A stretch of DNA of 64,000 nucleotides from Propioniciclava coleopterorum. GTDB lineage: Bacteria; Actinomycetota; Actinomycetes; Propionibacteriales; Propionibacteriaceae. How positions within the stretch are numbered: position 1 is the stretch's first letter; each line of letters opens with the position of its first letter. The position numbers and the translations under genes were made by a program. Below, piece by piece: positions 25,298 to 36,217 of the stretch. The stretch covers positions 3,552,722-3,616,721 of the forward strand of contig NZ_CP049865.1 in assembly GCF_011393335.1 (NCBI RefSeq), read 5' to 3'. The notes beneath the pieces are model-generated. The model worked only from the letters and a program-made list of their open reading frames with translations, had not been told where the DNA came from and searched no databases.

Positions 25298-26212
25298 CTA
25301 GAACACGGCGCGGCCGCCCGTGACGCCGAGCACGGTCCCGGAGACGTAGGACGCCTCCTGCGGGGAGGCGAGGAACACGAACGCGCCCGCCAGTTCGGCC
25401 GGCTGCCCCGGACGCCCCAGCGGCGTGTCCTCCCCGAAGCCCGGAATGGTGTCCGGGTTCCGCGTCGCGGGCTGCAACGGCGTCCAGATGGGGCCGGGCG
25501 CCACGCAGTTCACGCGGATGCCGCGGGGGCCGAGCTCGGCCGCGAGGTTCACGGTCAGGTTGTTGATCGCCGCCTTCGTGGAGGCGTAGTCGATCAGCGA
25601 GGCCGACGGGTCGTAGGCCTGGATCGAGCTGACGTTGATGATGCTCGCGCCCCGGCCGAGGTGCTTCAGCGCCTGCTGGGTCACCCAGAACAGCCCGTAC
25701 AGGTTGGTCGTGAAGACGCGGTCCATCATCTCGGTGGTCACCGACTCGATCCCGGCCTCACGTCGCGCCCATTGGAAGCCCGCGTTGTTGACGAGGATGT
25801 CGAGGCCACCCAGCTGCGACGCGGCGTCGTCCACGACGCGGCGGGCGGTCTCCTCGTCGCGCAGGTCGCCCGGCAGCAGGATGCAGCGCCGTCCGGCCTT
25901 CTCCACCCAGGAGGCGACGTCGTCGGCGTCGGACTGCTCCTCGGGCAGGTAACTCAGCGCGACGTCGCAGCCCTCCCTCGCGAAGGCCAGCGCGACGGCG
26001 CGGCCGATCCCCGAGTCCCCGCCGGTGATCAGGGCCCGCATCCCCGGGAGGCGGTCCCGCCCGGTCCAGCTTTCCTCGCCGTGATCGGGGACGGGGGTCA
26101 TGTCGGTCGTGAGACCCGGCGGTTGCTGTTCCTGCTCCGGGAAGCCCCCGTCGCGCGTGGCCTTGTCCTCGGCGGTCAGGTCGACCTGGCTCTGTTCCTC
26201 GTGTGCGCTCAT
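25298..26212 (-). CDS. SDR-family oxidoreductase (YghA/GSP39-like)
   Basis: A 304-residue short-chain dehydrogenase with the 45-residue N-terminal extension typical of the YghA/general-stress-protein group. Coenzyme motif is ALITGGDSGIGRAVA, then NNAG (LDILVNNAGFQW), catalytic Ser in INVSSIQAY and YxxxK in YASTKAAINN, and a VAPGPIWTPL segment. Likely reduces an aldehyde or ketone with NAD(P)H under stress; substrate unknown. It stands alone. A TAGGGC box 6 nt before the ATG hints at a leaderless start but is weaker than others here. Confidence 0.9.
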   Translation of the reverse strand: MSAHEEQSQVDLTAEDKATRDGGFPEQEQQPPGLTTDMTPVPDHGEESWTGRDRLPGMRALITGGDSGIGRAVALAFAREGCDVALSYLPEEQSDADDVASWVEKAGRRCILLPGDLRDEETARRVVDDAASQLGGLDILVNNAGFQWARREAGIESVTTEMMDRVFTTNLYGLFWVTQQALKHLGRGASIINVSSIQAYDPSASLIDYASTKAAINNLTVNLAAELGPRGIRVNCVAPGPIWTPLQPATRNPDTIPGFGEDTPLGRPGQPAELAGAFVFLASPQEASYVSGTVLGVTGGRAVF

Positions 26213-26361
26213 GTCACTGCCCTACCCTTCTGTGCGCCCCTTCAAACATCGTCCGCTGAAGGGGCAAGCCTACGCGAGCAGCCCACCGCCGCAACCGCCG
26301 GCTCCCTCCGCCCGGCCCTCGACGCCCTCACGGGCGCCCGCTCGGTCCCGCGTGAGGCCGC

Positions 26362-27243
26362 TCAGAACAGGGCGGTCGTCAGGTCGCGGCGGGCCTTCAG
26401 CACCGCGGGTTCGTTGGCGCCCACGGTCTCGAACAGCTCCAGCAGGCGCTTGCGGGCCCTGTCGCGCTCCTTGCCCGAGGTCAGCCGGATCGCCTCGATG
26501 ATCCGATCGAAGGCCGGCACGACGCGGCCCGTGGCGATCTCCAGGTCGGCCATCGCCAGTTGGGCGTCCACGTCGGCGGCGTCGGCGTCCGCCTTGGCCT
26601 TGGTCTCGGCGGCGTCCAGATCCGCGATGCGGACCATCAGCGACGCCTGCGCCTTCCCGGCGGCCGCCTCGGCGTCCGCGGGATTGGCCGCCAGCAGCTT
26701 GTCGAACTCCACCACGGCCTGGGCGAAGTCGCCCTGCTGGAGCGCGGCGTCGGCGGCGTCGAAGCGTGGGTCGGGGCCGCCGGCGTCCGCGGTGGGGTCG
26801 ACGACCGGCTGGGCGCGCCCCGACAGCCCGTTGGACGCCGCGACCTGCAGCAGCTGGTCGATGGCCGTCTTGGCGGTCGCCTTGTCGGTGGTGCCCTGGA
26901 ACAGCGGCGCGAGCTGGCCGGCGATGACGCCGACGACGAGCGGCACGCTCTGGATCTGCAGCGCCTGCGCGATGGTGGGCGCCCGGTCGACGTCCACGCG
27001 GACGAGGAGGTAGGCGCCCGCGGCCTCGTTGGCCAGGTCGGTCAGGACGCCGGCGAACTGCGGGTCCGGCGCGCGCGAGGACCAGAACTCCAGCACCAGG
27101 GGGTGCTGCATCGACAGGCCGAGGACCTGCTCGAAGGACTGATCATCGGCCTCGACCACCCACGAGGCGCCGGGCGGCGGGGGCGGGGTCGGCTTGAGGG
27201 CGGAGAGATCCATAGCTCCGCCACGGAGCGGCATAGAAGTCAT
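26362..27243 (-). CDS. Thioredoxin-fold/TPR protein (CnoX/YbbN-like)
   Basis: A 293-residue cytosolic protein with a thioredoxin domain (about residues 30-135) and a C-terminal TPR-like helical part (about 150-290). The redox motif CxxC is missing: WSSRAPDP stands in its place. It therefore cannot do disulfide exchange and probably acts as a holdase or co-chaperone, as described for YbbN/CnoX relatives. The start at 27243 is supported by an AACAAT box exactly 6 nt upstream (leaderless pattern); ATG 27213 (MDLSALK) is an alternative. Confidence 0.88.
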   Translation of the reverse strand: MTSMPLRGGAMDLSALKPTPPPPPGASWVVEADDQSFEQVLGLSMQHPLVLEFWSSRAPDPQFAGVLTDLANEAAGAYLLVRVDVDRAPTIAQALQIQSVPLVVGVIAGQLAPLFQGTTDKATAKTAIDQLLQVAASNGLSGRAQPVVDPTADAGGPDPRFDAADAALQQGDFAQAVVEFDKLLAANPADAEAAAGKAQASLMVRIADLDAAETKAKADADAADVDAQLAMADLEIATGRVVPAFDRIIEAIRLTSGKERDRARKRLLELFETVGANEPAVLKARRDLTTALF

Positions 27244-27249
27244 GCCCTC

Positions 27250-27255
27250 ATTGTT
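27250..27255 (-). promoter_or_regulatory. -10-like box for leaderless CnoX-like gene
   Basis: AACAAT on the minus strand, 6 nt from the ATG at 27243. Confidence 0.4.
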
Positions 27256-27325
27256 CCACCCCTTTTGAAAGCGGTGCCTGACGAGACGATGTCATGGCGG
27301 GGCTGCGTCCCGACGGTGTGAGCGG

Positions 27326-27331
27326 CATGAT
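27326..27331 (+). promoter_or_regulatory. -10-like box for leaderless pgm
   Basis: CATGAT, 6 nt upstream of the pgm ATG, with no Shine-Dalgarno in between. Confidence 0.45.
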
Positions 27332-27337
27332 GGGCCC

Positions 27338-28954
<1,617 letters not shown>

Positions 28955-28969
<15 letters not shown>

Positions 28970-30705
28970 GTCGCCCGCCCGCCGCCGGCGCGTCAGGACC
29001 CGACCCACCCACGTGTCGGGCACCTGGACGCCGGTGGCGAGGTACTCCACGGTCTGCTCGTAGTACAGCGCCTGCGACATGATGTCGAAGGCGTTCGGAC
29101 GCCCCACCGCCACGATGGTGTCGCCCACGCACAGCTCCAGGTCCAGGTCGGGCACGAACGCGTCGACGCCGTTGCGGATCACCGTGACCGGCAGCGCCTG
29201 CACCTTGATCTCGCGGTCGTCGGGGTGCCGGAACAGATCGCCCAGCCGCAGCGTCCGGCCCTGGCGCAGCCAGCGCGTCACCGCGGGCGCCTGGGCGGCG
29301 TCCAGCACCAGCCGGTCGGTGTCGGGCGATCCCCGCCCCACCCGCGCGACGATCCGGCGCAGCAGGGCGTCGGACGCCTCGTCGTCCAGCGTCCACAGGT
29401 GCCGCACGAAGTCCCAGAAGTCGGGGGTCACGACGCGGGCGAGCGCTTCGGCCACGGTGAGCTGGGCCGGGATGAACACCGAGTCGGGGTCCATCGCCGC
29501 CAGCAGCGGCTTGGACCGCGGCGACCGCTGCCGGATGCTCACGAAGATGTCGGGGTTCTCCAGGCGGGCGTGGCCCGCGAGCGCCAGGTTGAGGGCGTCG
29601 TTGGTGCTGCCGGCGATGAACCCGACGGCGTCGGTGACGTCGGGCGGACCGTCCGCCGCCTCCGTGAGCGTCCAGTTCAGCCCGGCGTCCTCCAGGTCCT
29701 GGGCGATCTCGTGGCCGAAGCGGTCGTCGGAGGTGATGACCCAGTGCCCGTCCTCGTGCTCCTCGGTCTCGGGCGGCAGCGGCTCCCCGGGCTTGGCCGT
29801 CAGCCACGTGACGAGGCGGTAGGTGTCGGGACGCCGCAGCCGCATCACCAGGTAGTTGCCGTAGCGCTCGTAGGGGTTGACCACCGCTTCGGCGCCGAAG
29901 TCGTGCATGGCGTTGCCGGTCATCCGGTCGTTGGCGCACGCGATGACGGGCACGTCGTCGCGCAGCAGCGCGACCGCCATCACGATGGCCAGGTTGACGT
30001 CGTCGGAGTGCGTCAGCGCCAGCACGCCGGTGCAGTAGGGGCTCCCCAGCCCGGCGAGGCCGAGGGCGCGGGGTCGCGGGCGTCGGCGATCAGCGCGGGG
30101 ATGTCGCTGGCGAGTTGCGCGTTGGCCAGCGCGTCCAGGGACTCGGGGTCGGCGTCCAGCACGACGCACGAGCGGCCGAGGGTGTCCAGGGTCTCGGCGA
30201 CCATCCGCCCCATCTGCCCGTACCCGGCGACGATGAGGAACGGACGCCGCAGCGTCCGCACCTTGCGCACGAACGACTGCCGCGCCAGCGCGAGCCGGAA
30301 CGCGCGGTCCTGGATCAGCGACAGCGTGACGCCGATGAAATACGCCCACCCGATCACCGAGGCGAAGATGCACACGATCACCCACGCCCGCTGGGGGTAG
30401 GACAGCGCGTAGGGGATCTCGCCGAAGCCGATCGTGGTGGCGGTGTAGCTCATGAGGTAGAGCGCGTCGAAGACGGACATCTTCCACGGGTTGCCGTCGG
30501 GGTCGGTGCCGGGGATGAGCGTGAGCCCGGTGACCGAGATCGAGAACACCACCACCACGACGATCAGGGGCGCCCGCATCCGGCGCAGCGCCATGAACAG
30601 CGCGTCCGTGGAGGGCGCGGGCTGCGGCACGGGCACGTCCTTGCGGCGCAGCAGGTTGTGGCCGCTGCGGCGCGGCGCCTCGGGGGCTGGACGCTTCAGG
30701 GGCAT
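28955..30705 (-). pseudogene. TrkA-N/RCK-gated potassium channel, one frameshift
   Basis: Membrane K+ channel with cytosolic gating domain. After a 40-residue tail come the first helix (about residues 44-65), a pore with selectivity filter TATTIGFGEIPYA and the second helix. An RCK/TrkA-N nucleotide-binding domain follows (FLIVAGYGQMGRMVAETL) and then a second, degenerate RCK-like half (HWVITSDDRFGHEIAQDL) and TrkA-C-like end. The frame breaks near 30064-30072, where one base is missing after GACCCCGCG on the minus strand; restoring it joins LIADARDPA to LAGLGSPYCTGVLAL. Typed as pseudogene only because the frame is broken as given. Sequence on both sides is well conserved, so a consensus error is more likely. 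Confidence 0.85.
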
Positions 30706-30714
30706 GGGAGGTGG

Positions 30715-31101
30715 TCAGTGGCGACGGAAGTTGGCGGTCTCGATCACCATCAGCACCACCGACACCACGTTGGCCAGCAGGGCGCCCAACGCCATCGACA
30801 CGACGCTCGACATCGCGGACTCGGTCAGCGGCTGCGGGGCGATCTGGGTGTACCAGATCCACACGACGCCGGCGATGATCAGCTGGATGGTCGCCACGAG
30901 GCTCGTCGCGAGGTGGATCGCGCCGATCTGGGTCCGGTCGCCGAACTTGAGGATGGTCGCGATGATGTTCACCACGATGGCGGCGTAGAGCTCGATGACG
31001 TTGTGGTGCATCGGGTTGCCGATCTCACCGGTCACGTAGCCGAAGTTCAGGGTGGCGGCCAGCAGCACGAAGAAGCCGAAGACCACCTTCTCCAGGTTCA
31101 T
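30715..31101 (-). CDS. Four-helix membrane protein linked to K+ channel
   Basis: A 128-residue protein with four predicted membrane helices (about residues 5-25, 37-57, 64-86, 95-122) and almost no soluble part. It lies 9 nt upstream of the K+ channel gene on the same strand, so it is likely an accessory subunit or regulator of that channel. A TAGGGT box 6 nt before the ATG suggests a leaderless transcript covering both genes. I do not recognise the family with certainty. Confidence 0.7.
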   Translation of the reverse strand: MNLEKVVFGFFVLLAATLNFGYVTGEIGNPMHHNVIELYAAIVVNIIATILKFGDRTQIGAIHLATSLVATIQLIIAGVVWIWYTQIAPQPLTESAMSSVVSMALGALLANVVSVVLMVIETANFRRH

Positions 31102-31107
31102 GCCGAC

Positions 31108-31113
31108 ACCCTA
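31108..31113 (-). promoter_or_regulatory. -10-like box for leaderless membrane-protein/K+ channel operon
   Basis: TAGGGT on the minus strand, 6 nt from the ATG at 31101; no Shine-Dalgarno. Confidence 0.5.
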
Positions 31114-31176
31114 GCGGGACGGGCCCCGTACGCCGCGCCCCCACGGCGGGTCGCGCCGGTTGCAGCACGAGGGGCC

Positions 31177-31206
31177 TTGCCACCCGAATGTTATCGGCAC
31201 TAACAT
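31177..31206 (+). promoter_or_regulatory. Promoter with overlapping TetR-type operator
   Basis: A -35 (TTGCCA, 31177-31182), 18-bp spacer and -10 (TAACAT, 31201-31206) end 6 nt before the ATG at 31213, so the mRNA is probably leaderless. The inverted repeat TGTTA-N7-TAACA (31189-31205) lies across the spacer and -10. The TetR gene of this operon is the obvious candidate repressor. Confidence 0.6.
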
Positions 31207-31212
31207 CGCACC

Positions 31213-31443
31213 ATGTTCACCCCCCGAACCGTCCGAACCCTCCTCCGCTTCCTGCATCTCGCACTCGGTGCCTGCGTGGCCGCGTCCCTGTACCTACCGC
31301 TCGCCTGGGTGTCCCCGCTGCGCCCGGCGCTCGGCATCGCGGTCGTCCCGCTCGTCGTGCTCACCGGCCTGGCGCTGTGGCAGCAGGCCCGGCTGCGCCG
31401 ACTCGCCCGGCGCGTCGCACCCGAGCGAGCGGATGCCGCGTGA
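31213..31443 (+). CDS. Small membrane protein in TetR operon
   Basis: A 76-residue protein with two hydrophobic helices (about residues 12-30 and 37-56) and an Arg-rich C-terminal end (RLRRLARRV). It is the first gene of a three-gene operon with a 196-residue membrane protein and a TetR regulator. The stop overlaps the next GTG (GTGA). Function unknown. Confidence 0.65.
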   Translation: MFTPRTVRTLLRFLHLALGACVAASLYLPLAWVSPLRPALGIAVVPLVVLTGLALWQQARLRRLARRVAPERADAA

Positions 31444-32030
31444 CGGGTCGCCCCGACGTCCGCCGCGCCGGCATCGCGCTGGCGGTGTCCCTCGCCCTCG
31501 CGGCCGGGGCGCAGGTCGCACTCCAGGCCGCCTATGCGCGCGTCGATGCGCCCCTGCCCCTGCTGACCTACGGTCTCCTCGACGACCCCGGGACGCTCCG
31601 GTCGCTGTACGCCTCGCTGCAGGAGGGCGGCAGGCTGGGGCTCCTCATCAGGGTCGAGGTGATCGATCTGGGTTGGGCGGCGGCTCTGGCGCTGGCGACG
31701 ACGGCGCTGCCGCGCTTCGTGGGCGCCGCGGGGTGGCACCGGCGGCCGCGCCCGGCCCGATGGATGGTCCGCTGGGCCGCCCTGTGGGCGCTCCCGTCGC
31801 TGTGCGACGTCGTCGAGAACGCCTTCTCCCTGGCCATGCTCACCCAGCCCGGCGACTTCCCGGCCTGGTGGGCGGGCGCTCACGGGCTGGCCGCCCGGGC
31901 CAAGCTGGCCGCGACCGGGCTCGCGGTACTGTCCGGCCTCATCCTGACCACTATCGTGGCGGTGCGGCCCCGGCGGAGGGCCGCGCACGCCGACGAGAGC
32001 ACCGATGTCGAGTTCCTACCATCGCCCTGA
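31440..32030 (+). CDS. Membrane protein of unknown function
   Basis: A 196-residue protein with about four predicted helices. The first is ALAVSLALAAGAQVALQA, then VIDLGWAAALALATTALP, a segment WAALWALPSLCDVVENAF and the final helix near residues 155-175. The Asp-Val-Val-Glu-Asn within the third helix is a polar patch. The GTG start overlaps the upstream stop, and its 3' end overlaps the TetR gene by 26 nt. The tight layout suggests it is the target or sensor partner of that regulator. Confidence 0.68.
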   Translation: MTGRPDVRRAGIALAVSLALAAGAQVALQAAYARVDAPLPLLTYGLLDDPGTLRSLYASLQEGGRLGLLIRVEVIDLGWAAALALATTALPRFVGAAGWHRRPRPARWMVRWAALWALPSLCDVVENAFSLAMLTQPGDFPAWWAGAHGLAARAKLAATGLAVLSGLILTTIVAVRPRRRAAHADESTDVEFLPSP

Positions 32031-32565
32031 GTTGCGCGCGGACCTGCTCGCGGCCACCCGCGCGCTCGTCGAGGCCGAGGGCACCCACGCGGTCACCATC
32101 GCGCGTGTCGCGCGGGCGTGCGACGTGAGCGTCGCCGCCCCCTACCGGCACTTCGCCAACAAGGCCGCCCTGCTGGGCGCCGTCGCGGCCGACGGCTACG
32201 CGGCGCTCGGTTCTGAGATGGCGGCGGCTGCGGGGCGGGCAGGCAGCCCCGCCGACCGGCTCGTCGCGGCGGGTGTGGCCTACGTCGGCTTCGCGATCGC
32301 GCACCCGGACCTGTTCGCGCTGATGTTCGACCGCGACCTGCGCGACCCTCACCCGGCCGCGCACGCCGTGCTGGAGGGGCTCGCCGCCCTGATCGACAGC
32401 CAGGATCTGGCGGTGCCGCCCGAGGTGGCGCTGCGCGACGCCTGGGCGCTGGCGCACGGGCTCGCGACCCTGCGGATCGGCGGCATGGCCACCTTCACCC
32501 GGGACGACTCCCCCGCCCGGCTGGAGCGGGACCTGCGAGGCCTGCTCAGCGGCATCCTGCGATGA
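32005..32565 (+). CDS. TetR/AcrR-family transcriptional regulator
   Basis: A 186-residue repressor. The N-terminal helix-turn-helix is at about residues 10-55 (VTIARVARACDVSVAAPYRHFANKAALL is the recognition region). The C-terminal ligand-binding domain is of the WHG-containing type (AWALAHGLATLRIGGM). It overlaps the 3' end of the preceding membrane-protein gene by 26 nt. The inverted repeat over the operon promoter at 31189-31205 is a natural autoregulatory site. Ligand unknown. Confidence 0.88.
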   Translation: MSSSYHRPELRADLLAATRALVEAEGTHAVTIARVARACDVSVAAPYRHFANKAALLGAVAADGYAALGSEMAAAAGRAGSPADRLVAAGVAYVGFAIAHPDLFALMFDRDLRDPHPAAHAVLEGLAALIDSQDLAVPPEVALRDAWALAHGLATLRIGGMATFTRDDSPARLERDLRGLLSGILR

Positions 32566-32619
32566 GCGGACGCGCCGACGCCGCCCGAAGCGGTGCTGCG
32601 GGCGGCGTCGGAGGCGGGC

Positions 32620-33636
32620 TCAGCCGGTGACCGAGCTGGAGAACAGGATGTCGACGGTGTAGACCAGCGTGTCGCCGGCCTCGATCGCCGGCGTCGCGTT
32701 GCCCTGGGGGTAGGCGTCGGCGGGCGGCGCGACGATGACGACGCGGGAGCCGATCGGCTTGCCGACCAGGCCCTTCTGCCAGCCGGGGATCAGCCGCGCG
32801 AGCTGGCCGGCCTCCGGCGCCTCGTACACGTCCTCGATCATCTGGCCGGTCTTCCACGACCAGGTGCGGTAGCGCACCATCACGTAGTCGGTGGCCGCGA
32901 CCGGACGCTGCGCGCCGACGATGACGCTCTCGGCCACCAGGTTCGCCGGGGGCGTCGCGCCCGCGGGGATGCTGACGGTCGGCTTGCCGCCGTCCTCGCC
33001 CACCGTGACCGGGAGGCTCGGGCTCGCGGGCGTCCCGACGGCGGTCTTGGTCGAGACCGCGATCACGTCGACCAGGAAGACCAGCGAGTCCCCCACCTCG
33101 ATCCCGGCGTCCGGGGAGCCGCCCGAGGCGTCGTACCCGTCGGCGCCGGGCATGCCGATCAGGACGCGCTCGCCCGGCTTCGCGCCGGTCAGCCCCTTGG
33201 TGAAGCCGGGGACGACCTGGTCGAGCGAGAACAGCCCGTGCGTCCCGCGCTGCCAGGAGGAGTCGAAGACCTCGCCCGTGCGGCCGTTGGTGCCCACGTA
33301 GTTGACCTCGACGATCGAGTCGCCCTCGGCAGCCGGCCCGTTGCCCTCGACGAGCACCGAGCGACGCGTCTGGTCGATCGCCCACGGGGAGGGCACCGTG
33401 ACGGTGGGCGCCGCGCCGGCGTCGCCGGTCACCGTGATGCCGTCGAGCGACGTCGAGGGGGTGATCGGCGTCGGCGTGGCCGTCGGGGTCGGCGTCGCCG
33501 TCTCGGTCGGCGTCGCGGTCGCGGGGTCGGACGGGGTCGGGGAAGGCGAGGCGGCGGGTCCGCCGCACGCGGCGAGCGTCAGCGCGAGGGCGAGCCCGGC
33601 CACGGCGGCGAGGGCCGTCTTGGGAGATTTGTGCAC
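32620..33636 (-). CDS. Tandem FKBP-type peptidyl-prolyl isomerase lipoprotein
   Basis: A 338-residue exported lipoprotein: signal peptide with lipobox LAAC and Cys24, a Pro/Thr-rich spacer (about residues 27-60), then two FKBP domains. The first is at about residues 95-195 (VEVNYVGTNGRTGEVFDSSW, VVPGFTKGLTGAKPGERVLI), the second about 230-335 (VMVRYRTWSWKTGQMIEDVY, LIPGWQKGLVGKPIGSRVVI). Both keep the family's G-W/F-x-x-G-L core but some active-site aromatics differ, so one may be mainly structural. It helps fold secreted proteins. The GTG start has TAGCAT 6 nt upstream (leaderless). Confidence 0.9.
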   Translation of the reverse strand: MHKSPKTALAAVAGLALALTLAACGGPAASPSPTPSDPATATPTETATPTPTATPTPITPSTSLDGITVTGDAGAAPTVTVPSPWAIDQTRRSVLVEGNGPAAEGDSIVEVNYVGTNGRTGEVFDSSWQRGTHGLFSLDQVVPGFTKGLTGAKPGERVLIGMPGADGYDASGGSPDAGIEVGDSLVFLVDVIAVSTKTAVGTPASPSLPVTVGEDGGKPTVSIPAGATPPANLVAESVIVGAQRPVAATDYVMVRYRTWSWKTGQMIEDVYEAPEAGQLARLIPGWQKGLVGKPIGSRVVIVAPPADAYPQGNATPAIEAGDTLVYTVDILFSSSVTG

Positions 33637-33642
33637 CCCGTC

Positions 33643-33648
33643 ATGCTA
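33643..33648 (-). promoter_or_regulatory. -10-like box for leaderless FKBP gene
   Basis: TAGCAT on the minus strand, 6 nt from the GTG at 33636, overlapping the stop codon of the upstream 2Fe-2S gene. Confidence 0.55.
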
Positions 33649-34327
33649 CCGAGTCGCCCCACGCGGCAGCCGTTCCGGTTGCCCCGGCGGGTCCGGCTCC
33701 TCCAGCAGGCGCGCGATCAGCGCCCGCGCGTCGCCGGGGCTCACGCGGCGCAGCCACACGTTGTCGGGGTAGATGCTGACCACCGGGGCGTTGTTGCACG
33801 GGAACTGGCACAGGGTTCGCGTCACGAGCACGTCGTGGTCGTGGGCGCCGCGCGCCGTCAGTTCGTCGGCGACGGCGGCCGCGACGGCGTCGGAGCCCTG
33901 GGCCTTGCAGCGCACGCCCGCGCACAGCAGCAGGTGGTGCCGGAAGCCCGGCAACCCTTCCCACGCCTCGCTGCGCAGCGGCGCCTCCCGCCCGGTGACC
34001 GGACGCCAGCCGCGCGCGTCGGCGCCGGGGCGTCCGTCCCTCGGCCGCACCGCGGCCGGCCAGACCAGGACGGCCGGGGCGCCCGGCGACCCGCGCAGCC
34101 AGTCCCCGGCGACGCGGCGCAGCCACGACAGCGGCGCCGGGCCCTCGCCCGCGGCGACGCCGACCAGGCCGACCGGGCCGTCGAACCCGCTCAGCACGGA
34201 CGCCAGCCCTGGCCCGTCGCCCTCCAGCGCCGCCCACGCTCCGGCGCCGGCCAGCGCGCGGGTCGCCGCCGCGGCGTCCTGGGTGAGGGCGACGCACACC
34301 ACGGCGGCCCCGGCGGGCAGGGGGCCG

Positions 34328-34344
<17 letters not shown>
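33646..34344 (-). CDS. Thioredoxin-like 2Fe-2S ferredoxin-domain protein in B12 operon
   Basis: A 232-residue cytosolic protein. The C-terminal 90 residues form a thioredoxin-like [2Fe-2S] domain with four cysteines, two in LLCAGVRCKAQG and two in LCQFPCNNAPVV. The N-terminal half is an alpha/beta region (VLVWPAAVRP) I cannot assign. It is the last gene of the riboswitch-controlled B12 import operon, overlapping the ATPase gene by 17 nt. A role in reducing imported corrinoid cobalt or in cobalamin handling is plausible but inferred from context. Confidence 0.75.
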
Positions 34345-35127
<783 letters not shown>

Positions 35128-35131
<4 letters not shown>

Positions 35132-36216
35132 GCGCGTGCCCGTCGGCGGAGGAGGTGGATCAGGACCGGGGTGCCGACGACGGCGGTGACGATCCCGATG
35201 GGGATCTCGCTGGACGTCAGCGAGCGGGCCGCCGTGTCGGACCAGATCAGCAGGATGGCCCCGGCCGCGGCGGACAGCGGCAGCAGGACGGCGTGCCGCG
35301 CCCCGACGAGGAACCGGACGATGTGGGGCACCGTCAGCCCCACGAAGCCGATCGGGCCGACGAACGCGACCGTGCCGGCGGCGGCCAGCGCCGTGCCGAG
35401 CATCAGCGTCCACCGGGCCCGGTTCACCGCGACGCCGAGCGACGCCGCCGCGGACTCGCCGAAGCTGAAGGCGTCCAGCGTGCGGGCGTGGCCGAGCGTG
35501 AGGGCGAGGACGGCGGCGGCCAGGACGAGCGTGATCGACGTCGTGGGCCAGCGCAGCCCGGCCATGGTCCCGAGCATCCACTCCATCGCCGAGCGGGCGG
35601 CAGTGTTGTGGCCGAAGACCATGATCATCAGCGAGGTGAGCGCCCCGCACAGCTGCCCCACGGCGACGCCGGCGAGGATGGTCCGGCTGGCGGGCAGGTC
35701 GCCGGAGCGGCCCCGCGCCAGGGCCAGGACGATCGCCAGGGCGGCCAGGGCCCCGGCGAACGAGGCCGCCATCATCAGCAGCGACTGCGGGGCGAGGACC
35801 CCGACGCCGAAGACCAGCACGAACACCGCCCCCACCGAGGCGCCGCTGGACACGCCGAGCAGGTAGGGGTCGGCGAGCTCGTTCCCGGTCAGGGACTGCA
35901 GCACCGCCCCGCACACCGCCAGCACGGCGCCGACGCAGGCGGCCCCCAGCACGCGCGGCGCCCGCAGCCGCCACACGATGTCGTCCTGCAGCGCCGTGAC
36001 GCCCGCGCCCTCGATCAGGCGCAGCCGGCGGGCGATGACCGCGACGACGTCGGTCCACGGGACCTGCACCGAGCCGATGCCCAGCGCGATCACCATGGAG
36101 ATCAGCAGCAGCACCGCCAGCCCGAGCGCGACCGGCGCGACGGGCGGCCGCCCGGCCGGGGGCGCCGGCCGGGGGCGGTGACGGGCGAGCGGTCGGACCC
36201 GCGCGTCGGCCACCAT
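35128..36216 (-). CDS. btuC: Cobalamin ABC transporter permease
   Basis: A 362-residue FecCD/BtuC-family permease with about ten predicted helices. Family motifs include WRLRAPRVLGAACVGAVLAVCGAVLQ (first part of the conserved GAxLxxxGxxxQ region), LLGVSSGASVGA and FVGPIGFVGLTVPHIVR. It starts 1 nt after the binding-protein gene. An Arg/Pro-rich N-terminal tail of about 25 residues precedes the first helix. Confidence 0.92.
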
Positions 36217-36217
36217 C

